Source: CAYLJO01 sp964383905 (GTDB lineage: Bacteria > Acidobacteriota > Blastocatellia > Pyrinomonadales > Pyrinomonadaceae). Taken from it: a stretch of 39,084 nt of DNA. The stretch covers positions 1 to 39,084 of the forward strand of contig CAYLJO010000034.1 of NCBI GenBank assembly GCA_964383905.1, written 5' to 3'. The translations under genes were made by a program, and so were the position numbers. Position 1 is the first letter of the stretch. Each line of letters opens with the position of its first letter. Positions 29,453-36,580 of this stretch are shown piece after piece. The notes beneath the pieces were generated by a model, which had not been told where the DNA came from, made no database searches, and saw only the letters and a program-made list of their open reading frames with translations.

Positions 29453-29525
29453 TGAGCCTGGGAGGACTCGAACCTCCAACCCCAATCTTAGGAGGATTGT
29501 GCTCTGTCCTTTGAGCTACAGGCCC
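29453..29525 (-). tRNA. tRNA-Arg(CCT)
   Basis: The minus strand folds into a full cloverleaf. The acceptor stem is GGGCCTG with CAGGCTC (one G-T pair). The D stem is GCTC/GAGC. The anticodon stem CAATC/GATTG carries the loop CTCCTAA, giving anticodon CCT. The T arm is GGAGG-TTCGAGT-CCTCC. The discriminator base is A and CCA is not encoded. There is no intron. Confidence 0.95.
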
Positions 29526-29615
29526 GCGCAGGGGATTATCGCAAATGCCAGGAAGCTATGGCAAGAACAATAGTCCTCTAAAGTACTACCAGACAACGTG
29601 TGAAAGAAGGGAGCT

Positions 29616-30074
29616 ATGAAGGAAACAACTTATGATAGAGGTAATATTAGTGAAGGAATTGTGATGAGTGCTTACCTCAAGGCCGGTTTTACAGTATCAG
29701 TTCCTTTCGGCTCAGGCGCTCCTTATGATCTGATTGTTGATACCGGCTCTTATCTCTGCAAAGTCCAGATCAAGACAGGTTGGTTTCGTAAGGGATGCAT
29801 AATCTATAGAGGTAAGCGCAGGATGAGAGAAGCATACCCATATGCCACGCGGCCTTACATGGAAACAGAGGTTGATTACTTTGCGATTTATCACCCGCCC
29901 ACAGACTCGATCTATGTTGTCCCATTCAAGATATGTGGTGGTGATGGATGCCTTAGACTTGATCCTGTACACAACGGACAGCAGAAACTAATCAGATGGG
30001 CGAGAGACTTTACGTGGGTGAAGCACGTCGAGGAGCTAACCGGGCGCTCTGGACATAACATGGAATCAGCGTAA
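29616..30074 (+). CDS. Homing-type PD-(D/E)XK endonuclease (I-Ssp6803I-like)
   Basis: This 152-residue protein has GNISEGIVMSAYLKAGFTVS, then GSGAPYDLIVDTGSYLCKVQ and IKTGW. Glu13, Asp38, Gln51 and Lys53 line up in order and spacing with the PD-(D/E)-QXK active site known from I-Ssp6803I, the nuclease encoded by a tRNA group I intron. YFAIYHPPTDSIYVVPFKI is the typical later beta strand pair. The base composition is clearly more A/T-rich than its neighbours, which suggests transfer. GGGAG lies before the ATG. It is free-standing, between tRNA-Arg(CCT) on the left and a tRNA 5'-half remnant on the right, both on the opposite strand. It might be a homing nuclease or a resolvase-like relative. 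Confidence 0.8.
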   Translation: MKETTYDRGNISEGIVMSAYLKAGFTVSVPFGSGAPYDLIVDTGSYLCKVQIKTGWFRKGCIIYRGKRRMREAYPYATRPYMETEVDYFAIYHPPTDSIYVVPFKICGGDGCLRLDPVHNGQQKLIRWARDFTWVKHVEELTGRSGHNMESA

Positions 30075-30082
30075 ACATATGT

Positions 30083-30115
30083 GGGACGCGCTCTATGCAC
30101 CTGAGCTACGGGGCA
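30083..30115 (-). pseudogene. tRNA 5'-half remnant
   Basis: The minus strand reads TGCCCCG, TA, then GCTC-AGGTGCATA-GAGC, a normal D arm, and CGTCC where the anticodon stem would begin. The sequence after that does not pair, so the 3' half is missing. The break falls at the anticodon loop, where group I introns enter tRNA genes. It directly follows the endonuclease gene. Confidence 0.55.
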
Positions 30116-30158
30116 TGCCCGGAAGTTAACGAATCAGCTAAACTGTAGTCCAGCACAT

Positions 30159-30680
30159 TCAAGACTGATATTTAATGAGCGACCGTATGTCGTAACCCTG
30201 AAGCCGTTTGCGTCCGGGCAGGAATTCCAGCTCGATGACGAAGACCAGTCCGATCACCTTACCGCCCAAGCCCTCCACGAGGTCGGCGACGGCTCGGGCG
30301 GTGCCGCCGGTCGCCAGCAGGTCGTCGGCGATGAGAACGCGGTGACCCTGGCCGACCGCGTCGCGGTGAATCTCCAGCGTGTCCTGCCCGTACTCCAAAT
30401 CGTAAGAGATTGAAGCGCATTCTGCCGGAAGCTTGCGCGGTTTGCGCACGGGCACAAAACCCGCCCCCATGTGATAGGCCAGTGCCGGCGCAAAGATAAA
30501 GCCGCGCGCCTCGACGCCGATCACGGTATCAACCTTTGTTCCCTCAAACTGTGCGGCGAGCGCGTCAACCGTGCGGCGTAAGCCCTGGGGGTGCTTGAGC
30601 AGTGTCGTGATATCGTAGAAATTGATGCCTGGCTTCGGGAAATCCGGCACTTCGCGGATCAGAGCCTTGAGATCGTCCAT
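30159..30680 (-). CDS. apt: Adenine phosphoribosyltransferase
   Basis: This 173-residue enzyme makes AMP from adenine and PRPP in purine salvage. The N-terminus has REVPDFPKPGINFYDITTLL, diagnostic for this family. VIGVEARGFIFAPALAYHMG and FVPVRKPRKLP form the base-binding region. RVLIADDLLATGGTARAVAD is the PRPP-binding loop with its Asp-Asp pair. The length is normal and no residue is missing. No ribosome site is evident before the ATG, where a short 7-base repeat cluster lies upstream. The acylphosphatase gene upstream is on the same strand. Confidence 0.95.
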   Translation of the reverse strand: MDDLKALIREVPDFPKPGINFYDITTLLKHPQGLRRTVDALAAQFEGTKVDTVIGVEARGFIFAPALAYHMGAGFVPVRKPRKLPAECASISYDLEYGQDTLEIHRDAVGQGHRVLIADDLLATGGTARAVADLVEGLGGKVIGLVFVIELEFLPGRKRLQGYDIRSLIKYQS

Positions 30681-30690
30681 GGTTTGCTAA

Positions 30691-30762
30691 TGACCAGTAA
30701 TCAGTAGTCAGCAGTCAGTAGAGTTAATCATTGATTACTGAATACTGATTACTGATTACTTT
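30691..30762. repeat. Cluster of 7-base CAGTAAT-type repeats
   Basis: Between apt and the acylphosphatase gene, four tandem variants of CAGTAAT/CAGTAGT run in one direction. After a short spacer, ATTACTG units run in the other direction. Together they form a long imperfect inverted repeat that could fold in RNA. Short tandem repeats of this kind are common in genomes of several phyla. Confidence 0.6.
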
Positions 30763-31038
30763 CTACCTCTCGATACGGAAAGATGAGTATTCACCGGTCG
30801 GCTCGACGTTGATCTCCTCGACCTGTTCCACCGAGGCGAAGGCCGGGCCGGTCGCCAATTCATGTTTGAAAGATTCGACGTTGGCCGGCGCGCCTTCGGC
30901 CAACGCCTCGACGCGCCCGTCCGATAGGTTTCGCACATAGCCGACGACCTGGTGGCGCGCCGCGGCGCGCTGCGCGAAGAAGCGAAAGCCTACCCCCTGG
31001 ACGTCCCCACTGATCAGAAATATTCGCGCCGTCTTCAT
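30763..31038 (-). CDS. acyP: Acylphosphatase
   Basis: This 91-residue enzyme hydrolyses acyl phosphates. It has GDVQGVGFRFFAQRAAARH, in which the Arg binds phosphate, and VVGYVRNLSDGRVEALAEG, whose Asn positions the water. These are the two family signatures. AAGGGG before ATG 31038 supports the shorter start; the frame is open to 31116, but that part looks like leader. It lies just downstream of a secreted hypothetical protein on the same strand and upstream of apt. Confidence 0.92.
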   Translation of the reverse strand: MKTARIFLISGDVQGVGFRFFAQRAAARHQVVGYVRNLSDGRVEALAEGAPANVESFKHELATGPAFASVEQVEEINVEPTGEYSSFRIER

Positions 31039-31106
31039 CTCTACCCCTTGATCGAAGTGAATCGCCCGAAAGCCATGATCTTTTACATCCCGGTCGGGGT
31101 CTGCCC

Positions 31107-31538
31107 TTACCGGCACTTCACAATGTGTGGCTGCTCCCCATGGACTAAATTAAAGGTGCCGAGGACCTGATTCGTGTCGGTGAGCGTGACCTTAAGCGTC
31201 ATCCTTTTGCCGTCGGTCCAGCCGGTATAACGCGCCTGGCGGCTATCGGATTGCTGGTCTTTACGGATCGGCCCGCCACGTTCCATGACGTAAGTGCCGC
31301 GCGCATCGAAACGGCCGCGGCGGTCAAGCGCCAGCGGTTGTGTGATGGCGCCGTGGGCGCAATCGTATTCGATACTGGCCGTACTGCCGGTGACCTCTAG
31401 TCTGATGTGCTCGCCTCCCCACATTCCGGATGGGATCTGTCGCGGTTTGCGATTCCGGCCGAAGCCATCTTGCATAAGCATCATTGAGATTAGAGGAAAA
31501 GCAATCACAACTCCAACCCATATTAGCTTTCCACTCAT
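31107..31538 (-). CDS. Secreted or anchored hypothetical protein
   Basis: This 143-residue protein has an N-terminal hydrophobic stretch (LIWVGVVIAFPLISMMLM) that is a signal peptide or anchor. The rest is beta-rich: MWGGEHIRLEVTGSTASIEY, DCAHGAITQPLALDRRGRFD, GTYVMERGG and KRMTLKVTLTDTNQVLGTFN. Two Cys, one in DCAHG and one near the end, could form a disulfide. I do not recognise a named family with confidence; such lipocalin-like small domains occur in Acidobacteriota. AAAGGA lies eight bases before the ATG. It is probably periplasmic. Confidence 0.65.
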   Translation of the reverse strand: MSGKLIWVGVVIAFPLISMMLMQDGFGRNRKPRQIPSGMWGGEHIRLEVTGSTASIEYDCAHGAITQPLALDRRGRFDARGTYVMERGGPIRKDQQSDSRQARYTGWTDGKRMTLKVTLTDTNQVLGTFNLVHGEQPHIVKCR

Positions 31539-31638
31539 TTTAGTAGTCCTTTGCTCAGGCGCGCACCCGCCCCGCGTGATCGCGGGAGGCCGACGATGCG
31601 CAACGCGCGAGGGTACCGTTTCAACTCAAGCCGGTCGC

Positions 31639-31663
31639 CGGCCCGCTCAGATGAGCCGGGCCG
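31639..31663. terminator. Possible hairpin downstream of the large glycosidase-like gene
   Basis: CGGCCCGCTCA and TGAGCCGGGCCG pair with one bulged base and a tiny loop. It lies in the 250-base gap after the glycosidase-like gene on the minus strand. There is no T-run. Nothing else is seen in this gap. Confidence 0.3.
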
Positions 31664-31788
31664 CCGCGGTCAGGATGAAACGCTGCACATTCTAGCCTAA
31701 AGTCGCGGCGAGCGTTAGTGGCGTCGTCAAAAGATGCTTCAAGTGGCGGCGATAGGTGATGCGCTACTTATATTTCGCTCTCTGATCG

Positions 31789-34656
31789 TCATTCGGTAAT
31801 CAATTCAACAACGCCGATGCCGCCCGGGGCGAGGCTGAGCCTGATGCTGTTTTGGCCGCCGCCGGACTCGACGCCCAGACGCCTTTCGGTCACCCACTCG
31901 CGAGCCTGCTTGATAACCGCGCCGCTCAAGCTGATGGTTGCCTCAATGCCGGCGCTGCGATCAACCCGTGCCAGCCCCTGTTGCGGTTTGAAGACCCCCT
32001 TATTATTAATGAGCGTGACCACCCAGCCGTGATCAGTGCGATTAATCAGATATTCCACATCACCGTTGACGCGAACGGGTGTCGCACCGGCGCAGAGGTG
32101 CGCCAGCATATGCGCGGCAAATGGCGTCAACCTTTCGTCCTCGCCGAGCAGATCCGGCAGCGCGCAGAAGATAACCTGGCCGCGCCCGACTCTGTTTACT
32201 GTGACCAACGGGTCGCCGGAATTGGTGGCGAGCAAGACCTGCGTGCCACTGCCTCGCGTCTCCATCCGCTCGTAGCGAAACAACTGGCCGCGCAAATCGG
32301 TCGCTTCCTCGCCGGGTGAAAGGCAATGCGCATCATCCGCTTCAGCCGTCGCGCCGAGCAGTCGCACGCCCAGCAGCTCCGGCGGCACTCCTTTCGCCTG
32401 CGCCGCGTTGAGCACCAATACGCCGCCACCGCGCACGTAATCCGCGAGCTTTTGTGTCCATGCCGGGCTCCACCGGATTCGCCCGCCGGCGATGAGCGCT
32501 CGGTAGGAGTCAACCGCTTCCCTGTGCGTCTCGGAGGCGACGAGCACGTCGAAGATGTCACCAAAGATGGTGTTGACGAATGCCTGACGGTCTCCGGTTG
32601 CCGGCTCACCTTCTGTGACAGGTAAAGGGAAATATGCCGCGCCGAAAAGCTCGCGTAAGGCGCGGTCGCTTCTGCCGACCGGCGAGACGCCGAAGGGCCA
32701 CTGGGGGTAGTCCGTCATGTCCCAGCCATGGGCCGGGTCGAGCAGGAAGGCGATGGGCGTGTAGGGCACGCCCCGGTCGGGATGTTTTTCGGCGAAGCGG
32801 ATGAATTCGTCTGTGATGCGGCCGAGCGGGTTGAGCTGAAAAGGGTGCTCGCCGGGGCCGGGTTTGAAGAACTGGTCGAAGCCCTGCTCCAGATAGATGG
32901 CCGACGCACCCGCCATGTAGTAAAGGTAATAGCTCTTGCGATACCAGGAGAGCGACGGCCCCATCGTCGCGCCGTAACGCGTGTGAAAGAAGTAGTCCGG
33001 GCCGGCGTAGTTCATTGCCTTAGTGAAGGTGGTCGCGGTGTCGCCGAAGTTTGGCGCGTGGTAGTAAAGAAAGTCTCCGCCGTACTGCCTGGCCGCGCCG
33101 CGCGTGAAGGCGATGCGCATCGCCGTCCCCGGCTGGACGGCGGCTGTCTCCATGCCAATCAAGCGGCAGCCCCATTCGCCGAGCGCGTGAGCGTAATAGG
33201 TGCTCGACGTCGACTGCGCCGGGATGAGCTTGTCCCACATCGGGCCGGTCTGCGTGTGAAAGGTCGAGCCCCACTTTTTTTCGAGCGCGTGCGTGTAAAA
33301 GCTGCGATACGCTTCGAGAAGCTCTGGCCTGGACATGGTGTCGGACACGTGAAGGCCGGCGGCCGCATCCCCCCACACGTGCCCGATACTCTCGCCCGAG
33401 ATCCACCCAAGGAATTGATCACGCAATTCGCCGGTCAACAGTTTCCATGCCGACTGTCCTTCGCCCTCGGACATCTGCGCGGCGCCGTAATTGATGAGCA
33501 CGGCGAACGGCGAATGTGTCTCGCGCAGGTAGCGCAGAAAAGGGCTTCCCTCCTTTAAGAGTCCCGGCAGCTGGTTAATGTAAATAACGGGTACGACGAG
33601 TTTGGAATGGAAAATGGGTACGTCGCGTGCGCCCTTGTACATTTTGACGAACTCTTCGATGGGCTCGGCATTGAACGGATAGAGCGGTCGTTCCTGGGGT
33701 GGCTTGTCGTAGAGCGGCCAAAACTCGCTCGCGATATTCCAGGGCATCAGGAAGTCGTGCCCGGCGAGTAAGGGACGCCTCCACGCTTGTGGCGCATCGA
33801 GCTTCGCTTCTGTGGACCGGATAAGAGATTTGAGCGGCGCCCGCCGGTTGGCCCATTCGCGCAGGGAGCCGAGCGCCGCAAAGTCGGGTTTGCGGCGGCC
33901 GTCTGGCACGAAACCGAGGTCGTTTGTGACAAGCACGCAATCGACATGGCGCCGCGCCTGGGCGGCCTTTTCAATGTTGATTGAGATGCGCGCCGGCCCT
34001 TTCTGTAGGGTCGCCAGCGCGCCGTCCCACGCGAAGGCCCATCCCCAGTACATGCTCACTTCGTCGTGCCGATCGATCACGTCCTGCGCGCCGTATTCAT
34101 GGCTGAAGACCTTGCGCCCCTGCTGCTCAATATGCACGACGAAGTTTTCGGTCTTTCCTGCCCAGTCCGCATAACGCACCCAGACCTTGTACTGGCCCGC
34201 GCGTGGTACTTCCATCTCCTGGAAGATCGAGGCGCGCGTTTCATCCGCGCTGGCGGCAGCCGAGTTCCACTCGCTCTCGCCGCCCTGCGACCACTCGGCG
34301 GAGACGCCCGGCCCGTTGATCCCCCAGCCGGGAGCCTGAGCGCGCGACAGATTCATCCATGACGGGTTGATGACCGGCTCATGACGCGCGTCGGTCGAGA
34401 GGCCGCGCATGTTTTCGGCCTCGTACCAGAGATATTCGAACTGTCGCGGAGACGCAATGTACGGACGCGGAGACGCGGGGACGCGGAGACGCGGGGACTG
34501 AAGTTCACGAGAGAGAGAGGGTGAGATGAGAAGCAAAAGTACTAGAGAGGTACGAAAACGCCGTGATAAGCAACGAACAGTCTTATCGCCGCGTCGCCGC
34601 GTCTCCCCATCTCCGCGTCTCGCTACTGCCCTGTCCCCTACTGGCGGATTGTCCAC
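31789..34656 (-). CDS. Large secreted glycoside-hydrolase-like protein
   Basis: This is a 955-residue protein. The first 75 residues contain a signal-like segment (TSLVLLLLISPSLS) followed by SPRLRVPASPRPYIASPR, which is the translation of a GC-rich DNA repeat. Residues about 75-240 look like a carbohydrate-binding beta sandwich (YEAENMRGL, IFQEMEVPRAGQYKVWVRYA). Residues about 290-650 may be a TIM barrel with many aromatic residues (GDFLYYHAPNFGD, YLYYMAGASAIYLEQGFDQF). Residues about 700-870 have LADYVRGGGVLVLNAAQ and VNRVGRGQVIFCALPD, like the glutamine-amidotransferase-type domain of GH42 enzymes. I cannot name a family. The GTG at 34656 overlaps the next gene by 19 bases and is uncertain. 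The mature part is clearly coding. Confidence 0.65.
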   Translation of the reverse strand: MDNPPVGDRAVARRGDGETRRRGDKTVRCLSRRFRTSLVLLLLISPSLSRELQSPRLRVPASPRPYIASPRQFEYLWYEAENMRGLSTDARHEPVINPSWMNLSRAQAPGWGINGPGVSAEWSQGGESEWNSAAASADETRASIFQEMEVPRAGQYKVWVRYADWAGKTENFVVHIEQQGRKVFSHEYGAQDVIDRHDEVSMYWGWAFAWDGALATLQKGPARISINIEKAAQARRHVDCVLVTNDLGFVPDGRRKPDFAALGSLREWANRRAPLKSLIRSTEAKLDAPQAWRRPLLAGHDFLMPWNIASEFWPLYDKPPQERPLYPFNAEPIEEFVKMYKGARDVPIFHSKLVVPVIYINQLPGLLKEGSPFLRYLRETHSPFAVLINYGAAQMSEGEGQSAWKLLTGELRDQFLGWISGESIGHVWGDAAAGLHVSDTMSRPELLEAYRSFYTHALEKKWGSTFHTQTGPMWDKLIPAQSTSSTYYAHALGEWGCRLIGMETAAVQPGTAMRIAFTRGAARQYGGDFLYYHAPNFGDTATTFTKAMNYAGPDYFFHTRYGATMGPSLSWYRKSYYLYYMAGASAIYLEQGFDQFFKPGPGEHPFQLNPLGRITDEFIRFAEKHPDRGVPYTPIAFLLDPAHGWDMTDYPQWPFGVSPVGRSDRALRELFGAAYFPLPVTEGEPATGDRQAFVNTIFGDIFDVLVASETHREAVDSYRALIAGGRIRWSPAWTQKLADYVRGGGVLVLNAAQAKGVPPELLGVRLLGATAEADDAHCLSPGEEATDLRGQLFRYERMETRGSGTQVLLATNSGDPLVTVNRVGRGQVIFCALPDLLGEDERLTPFAAHMLAHLCAGATPVRVNGDVEYLINRTDHGWVVTLINNKGVFKPQQGLARVDRSAGIEATISLSGAVIKQAREWVTERRLGVESGGGQNSIRLSLAPGGIGVVELITE
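34462..34498. repeat. GC-rich GGAGACGCGG repeat inside the glycosidase-like gene
   Basis: Tandem GGACGCGGAGACGCGGGG units lie within the reading frame just after the signal segment. The same unit occurs in opposite orientation at 34587-34635 and 35047-35092. Confidence 0.7.
34587..34635. repeat. GC-rich CCGCGTCTCC repeat, left of the four-helix-bundle gene
   Basis: Units of CCGCGTCGCCGCGTCTCC are the inverse of those at 34462-34498, with 88 bases between them. The cluster ends just beyond the stop codon of the four-helix-bundle gene. Confidence 0.7.
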
Positions 34657-35018
34657 TGCTCCGGGCTGGAAATCATTCGGACCAACTGGCCGAGGATATT
34701 GTCATACGCGGTGTCTAATTCTTCGGCATTCGCACCTGACAGGTAACCACATCGGAAAGCAAACTCAAGCCAAACACGAGTCTCTTCGCCCTCGCTCTCC
34801 GCGTCGCTGAGTTTACTCACGAAGCTCGCCGGATAACGCCGTTTCCGCCAGGCTTCTGCGATATTGGCACACACTGACCTTGATGCACGGCGCATCTGAT
34901 CAACCATCGAGGACTTTTCTTCAGGAGGAAATCCCTTTGTCAGATCGAAGATCCGCATGGCCGCATCCATTGCAGCCTGATAAACACGCAGCTCCTTGTA
35001 GCCTCGAATATTCCCCAT
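34638..35018 (-). CDS. Four-helix-bundle protein (23S rRNA intervening-sequence family)
   Basis: This 126-residue protein has GYKELRVYQAAMDAAMRIFD, LTKGFPPEEKSSMVDQMRRA and SRSVCANIAEAWRKRR, the hallmark of the S23/four-helix-bundle family first found in sequences inserted in 23S rRNA genes. Later VSKLSDAESEGEETRVWLEF and CGYLSGANAEELD complete the bundle. The function is unknown. The start ATG 35018 has a close GAGG. The gene is bracketed by GC-rich repeat clusters (34587-34635 and 35047-35092), and its 3' end overlaps the possible GTG start of the glycosidase-like gene. Confidence 0.85.
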   Translation of the reverse strand: MGNIRGYKELRVYQAAMDAAMRIFDLTKGFPPEEKSSMVDQMRRASRSVCANIAEAWRKRRYPASFVSKLSDAESEGEETRVWLEFAFRCGYLSGANAEELDTAYDNILGQLVRMISSPEQWTIRQ

Positions 35019-35046
35019 CGCCTCGGTCCCAGCGTCCCCGCATTCC

Positions 35047-35092
35047 TCCTCTCCGCGTCTCCGTGTCGCCGTGTCTCCGCGTCCGCGCCTAA
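35047..35092. repeat. GC-rich CCGCGTCTCC repeat, right of the four-helix-bundle gene
   Basis: Units such as CTCCGCGTCTCCGTGTCGCC resemble those at 34587-34635 in the same orientation. They end within the last codons of hemQ. Confidence 0.7.
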
Positions 35093-35862
35093 CCGAGCGC
35101 CTCCAGACACTCAGCAAGCGTGCGCTGGCGGCAGGTGAACATCGGTGTATCACGCAGCGTGAAGGAGCTGGCTTTCGTCTCGCGTAATTCCTGCACGAGG
35201 TCCAGGAAATCCGCCGGCTCGTCCGTCTCAAAGGCGACGACGAACTCCTGGTCGTCGAGGCCGAACGAGTAGGTCGTATGCAGCTTGACCGAACGATATT
35301 TTGAGCCGATGCGGATGTGCTCATCCATCATCTCCTGCCGCTGCTCCGGCGGGCGCGCATACCAGTCCCTCGTTTTGACGAACGGGTAGACAAAGAGGTA
35401 CTTCGATTTGCCGGGCACGATGTGCAGGCGGTCTTCGACGTGTTCGGGGTTGTCCTTGTCGATATACATTGAGCGCTTCGTCATCGAGAGGAAGGACTGG
35501 GTCACGTCAAGGTATTTGCTGAGCGCGGTGCGGTTGAGACGCGCCGTCATTTCCTGGATCAGATCAAGGGCGTAGCCGATGCGCCAGATCATGAAATCCA
35601 CATTGCTCCGGAGGCCGACAATCGAATAGGTATGCATCAGAAGGTCCCCGCGAAACTCTTCAAAGGCGTTGAGGAACTCTTGCCTGGCGCGCTCCCGCTC
35701 GCTTTCATCGAGCATGCGCCATTCCGGGCGCGCTTTATAGAAAGTGAAATTGACAAACTGGCGCGGCAACCGTGGCTTATGCGCCACCGCCTCTTCAGTC
35801 TGTGGGGCTAACCGCAGCGAGCCGCGAGACGCGTTGTTGGTTTGTGCTTGGTCAGGGCTCAT
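35089..35862 (-). CDS. hemQ: HemQ / chlorite dismutase family coproheme decarboxylase
   Basis: This 257-residue protein belongs to the chlorite dismutase fold family. KLHTTYSFGLDDQEFVVAFE holds the proximal heme-binding His195. YLFVYPFVKTRDWYARPPEQ contains the Tyr expected to take part in decarboxylation of coproheme III to heme b. ASSFTLRDTPMFTC is the usual C-terminal motif. The N-terminal 30 residues are a low-complexity extension. True chlorite dismutases have a distal Arg not evident here, so HemQ is preferred. AGAGGTG nine bases before the ATG supports the start. It is divergent from the Rieske and cytochrome genes, which need heme. Confidence 0.87.
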   Translation of the reverse strand: MSPDQAQTNNASRGSLRLAPQTEEAVAHKPRLPRQFVNFTFYKARPEWRMLDESERERARQEFLNAFEEFRGDLLMHTYSIVGLRSNVDFMIWRIGYALDLIQEMTARLNRTALSKYLDVTQSFLSMTKRSMYIDKDNPEHVEDRLHIVPGKSKYLFVYPFVKTRDWYARPPEQRQEMMDEHIRIGSKYRSVKLHTTYSFGLDDQEFVVAFETDEPADFLDLVQELRETKASSFTLRDTPMFTCRQRTLAECLEALG

Positions 35863-36037
35863 GCTTCTTCACCTCTTTTAGAGAATTACAGAGCAGGGTC
35901 GCACAGTATTACTCGATTAGGATAATATGTGCGCCGAAGCCAAAGATATTCTGCGGCGATCTCAGGCAGATTGCAACCCGTCTTAGTGTTTATTCGGGTT
36001 TCGCCATATACATTATTGCGTCCGTCCATAGTTACAT

Positions 36038-36580
36038 ATGCCCGACAGTAAAACCGTTCAGAGTTCGCCCGCGGGAAAAAGGGGGAATAGTCGCAGGGAT
36101 TTTCTGCGCCTGGTCCCTTTCGGCATCTTCGCGGGTATCGCGGGCTGGGTAGCAGCCTCCGCTTTTCGCTTCCTGCGCCCGACGGCAACGGCCGCGGCGG
36201 CCGCCGCCGGGTGGATAAATGTTGCGCCTCTCTCGCAGATCGGGGGCGACAAGCCGGTGATGCGTACCATCAACGTAGAGCATACTGCCGGGTGGTCGAG
36301 CACGATCGAAGAGCGCTTCGTTTACGTCCTGCCGAAGCAGAACCATCGCGTGCTGTCGAGCGTCTGCCCGCACGAGGGTTGCAACGTGATGTGGCGCGAA
36401 GATGCCAACCGTTTTTTCTGCCCCTGCCACGACAGTTCCTTCGCCCCTGACGGGGCGCGATTGGGTGGCCCGGCGCGGCGCGGGCTCGATCCGCTCCCGT
36501 CACGCGAACAAGGCGGGATGCTCCAGGTTCAGTATCAATCCTTCGTCAACAACATAGAGGAGCGCGTAGTGCTCGAGTAA
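36038..36580 (+). CDS. Rieske [2Fe-2S] protein with Tat-like signal
   Basis: This 180-residue protein has a twin-arginine start, NSRRDFLRLVPFGIFAGIAG, which would export it folded and anchor it in the membrane. The cluster-binding motifs are VCPHEGCNVMW (Cys110, His112) and FFCPCHDSSFAPDG (Cys128, His131); Cys115 and Cys130 would form the stabilising disulfide. It passes electrons from quinol to a cytochrome in bc-type complexes. The second loop has HDS where HGS is usual. The TAA stop overlaps the ATG of the cytochrome b gene by one base (TAATG), so the two are coupled. The ribosome site is weak. Confidence 0.92.
   Translation: MPDSKTVQSSPAGKRGNSRRDFLRLVPFGIFAGIAGWVAASAFRFLRPTATAAAAAAGWINVAPLSQIGGDKPVMRTINVEHTAGWSSTIEERFVYVLPKQNHRVLSSVCPHEGCNVMWREDANRFFCPCHDSSFAPDGARLGGPARRGLDPLPSREQGGMLQVQYQSFVNNIEERVVLE

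Noticed and set aside
34462..35092. The repeated CCGCGTCTCC units as a CRISPR array.
   Set aside because: The units are short, directly adjacent or irregular, and there are no constant-length spacers or cas genes.
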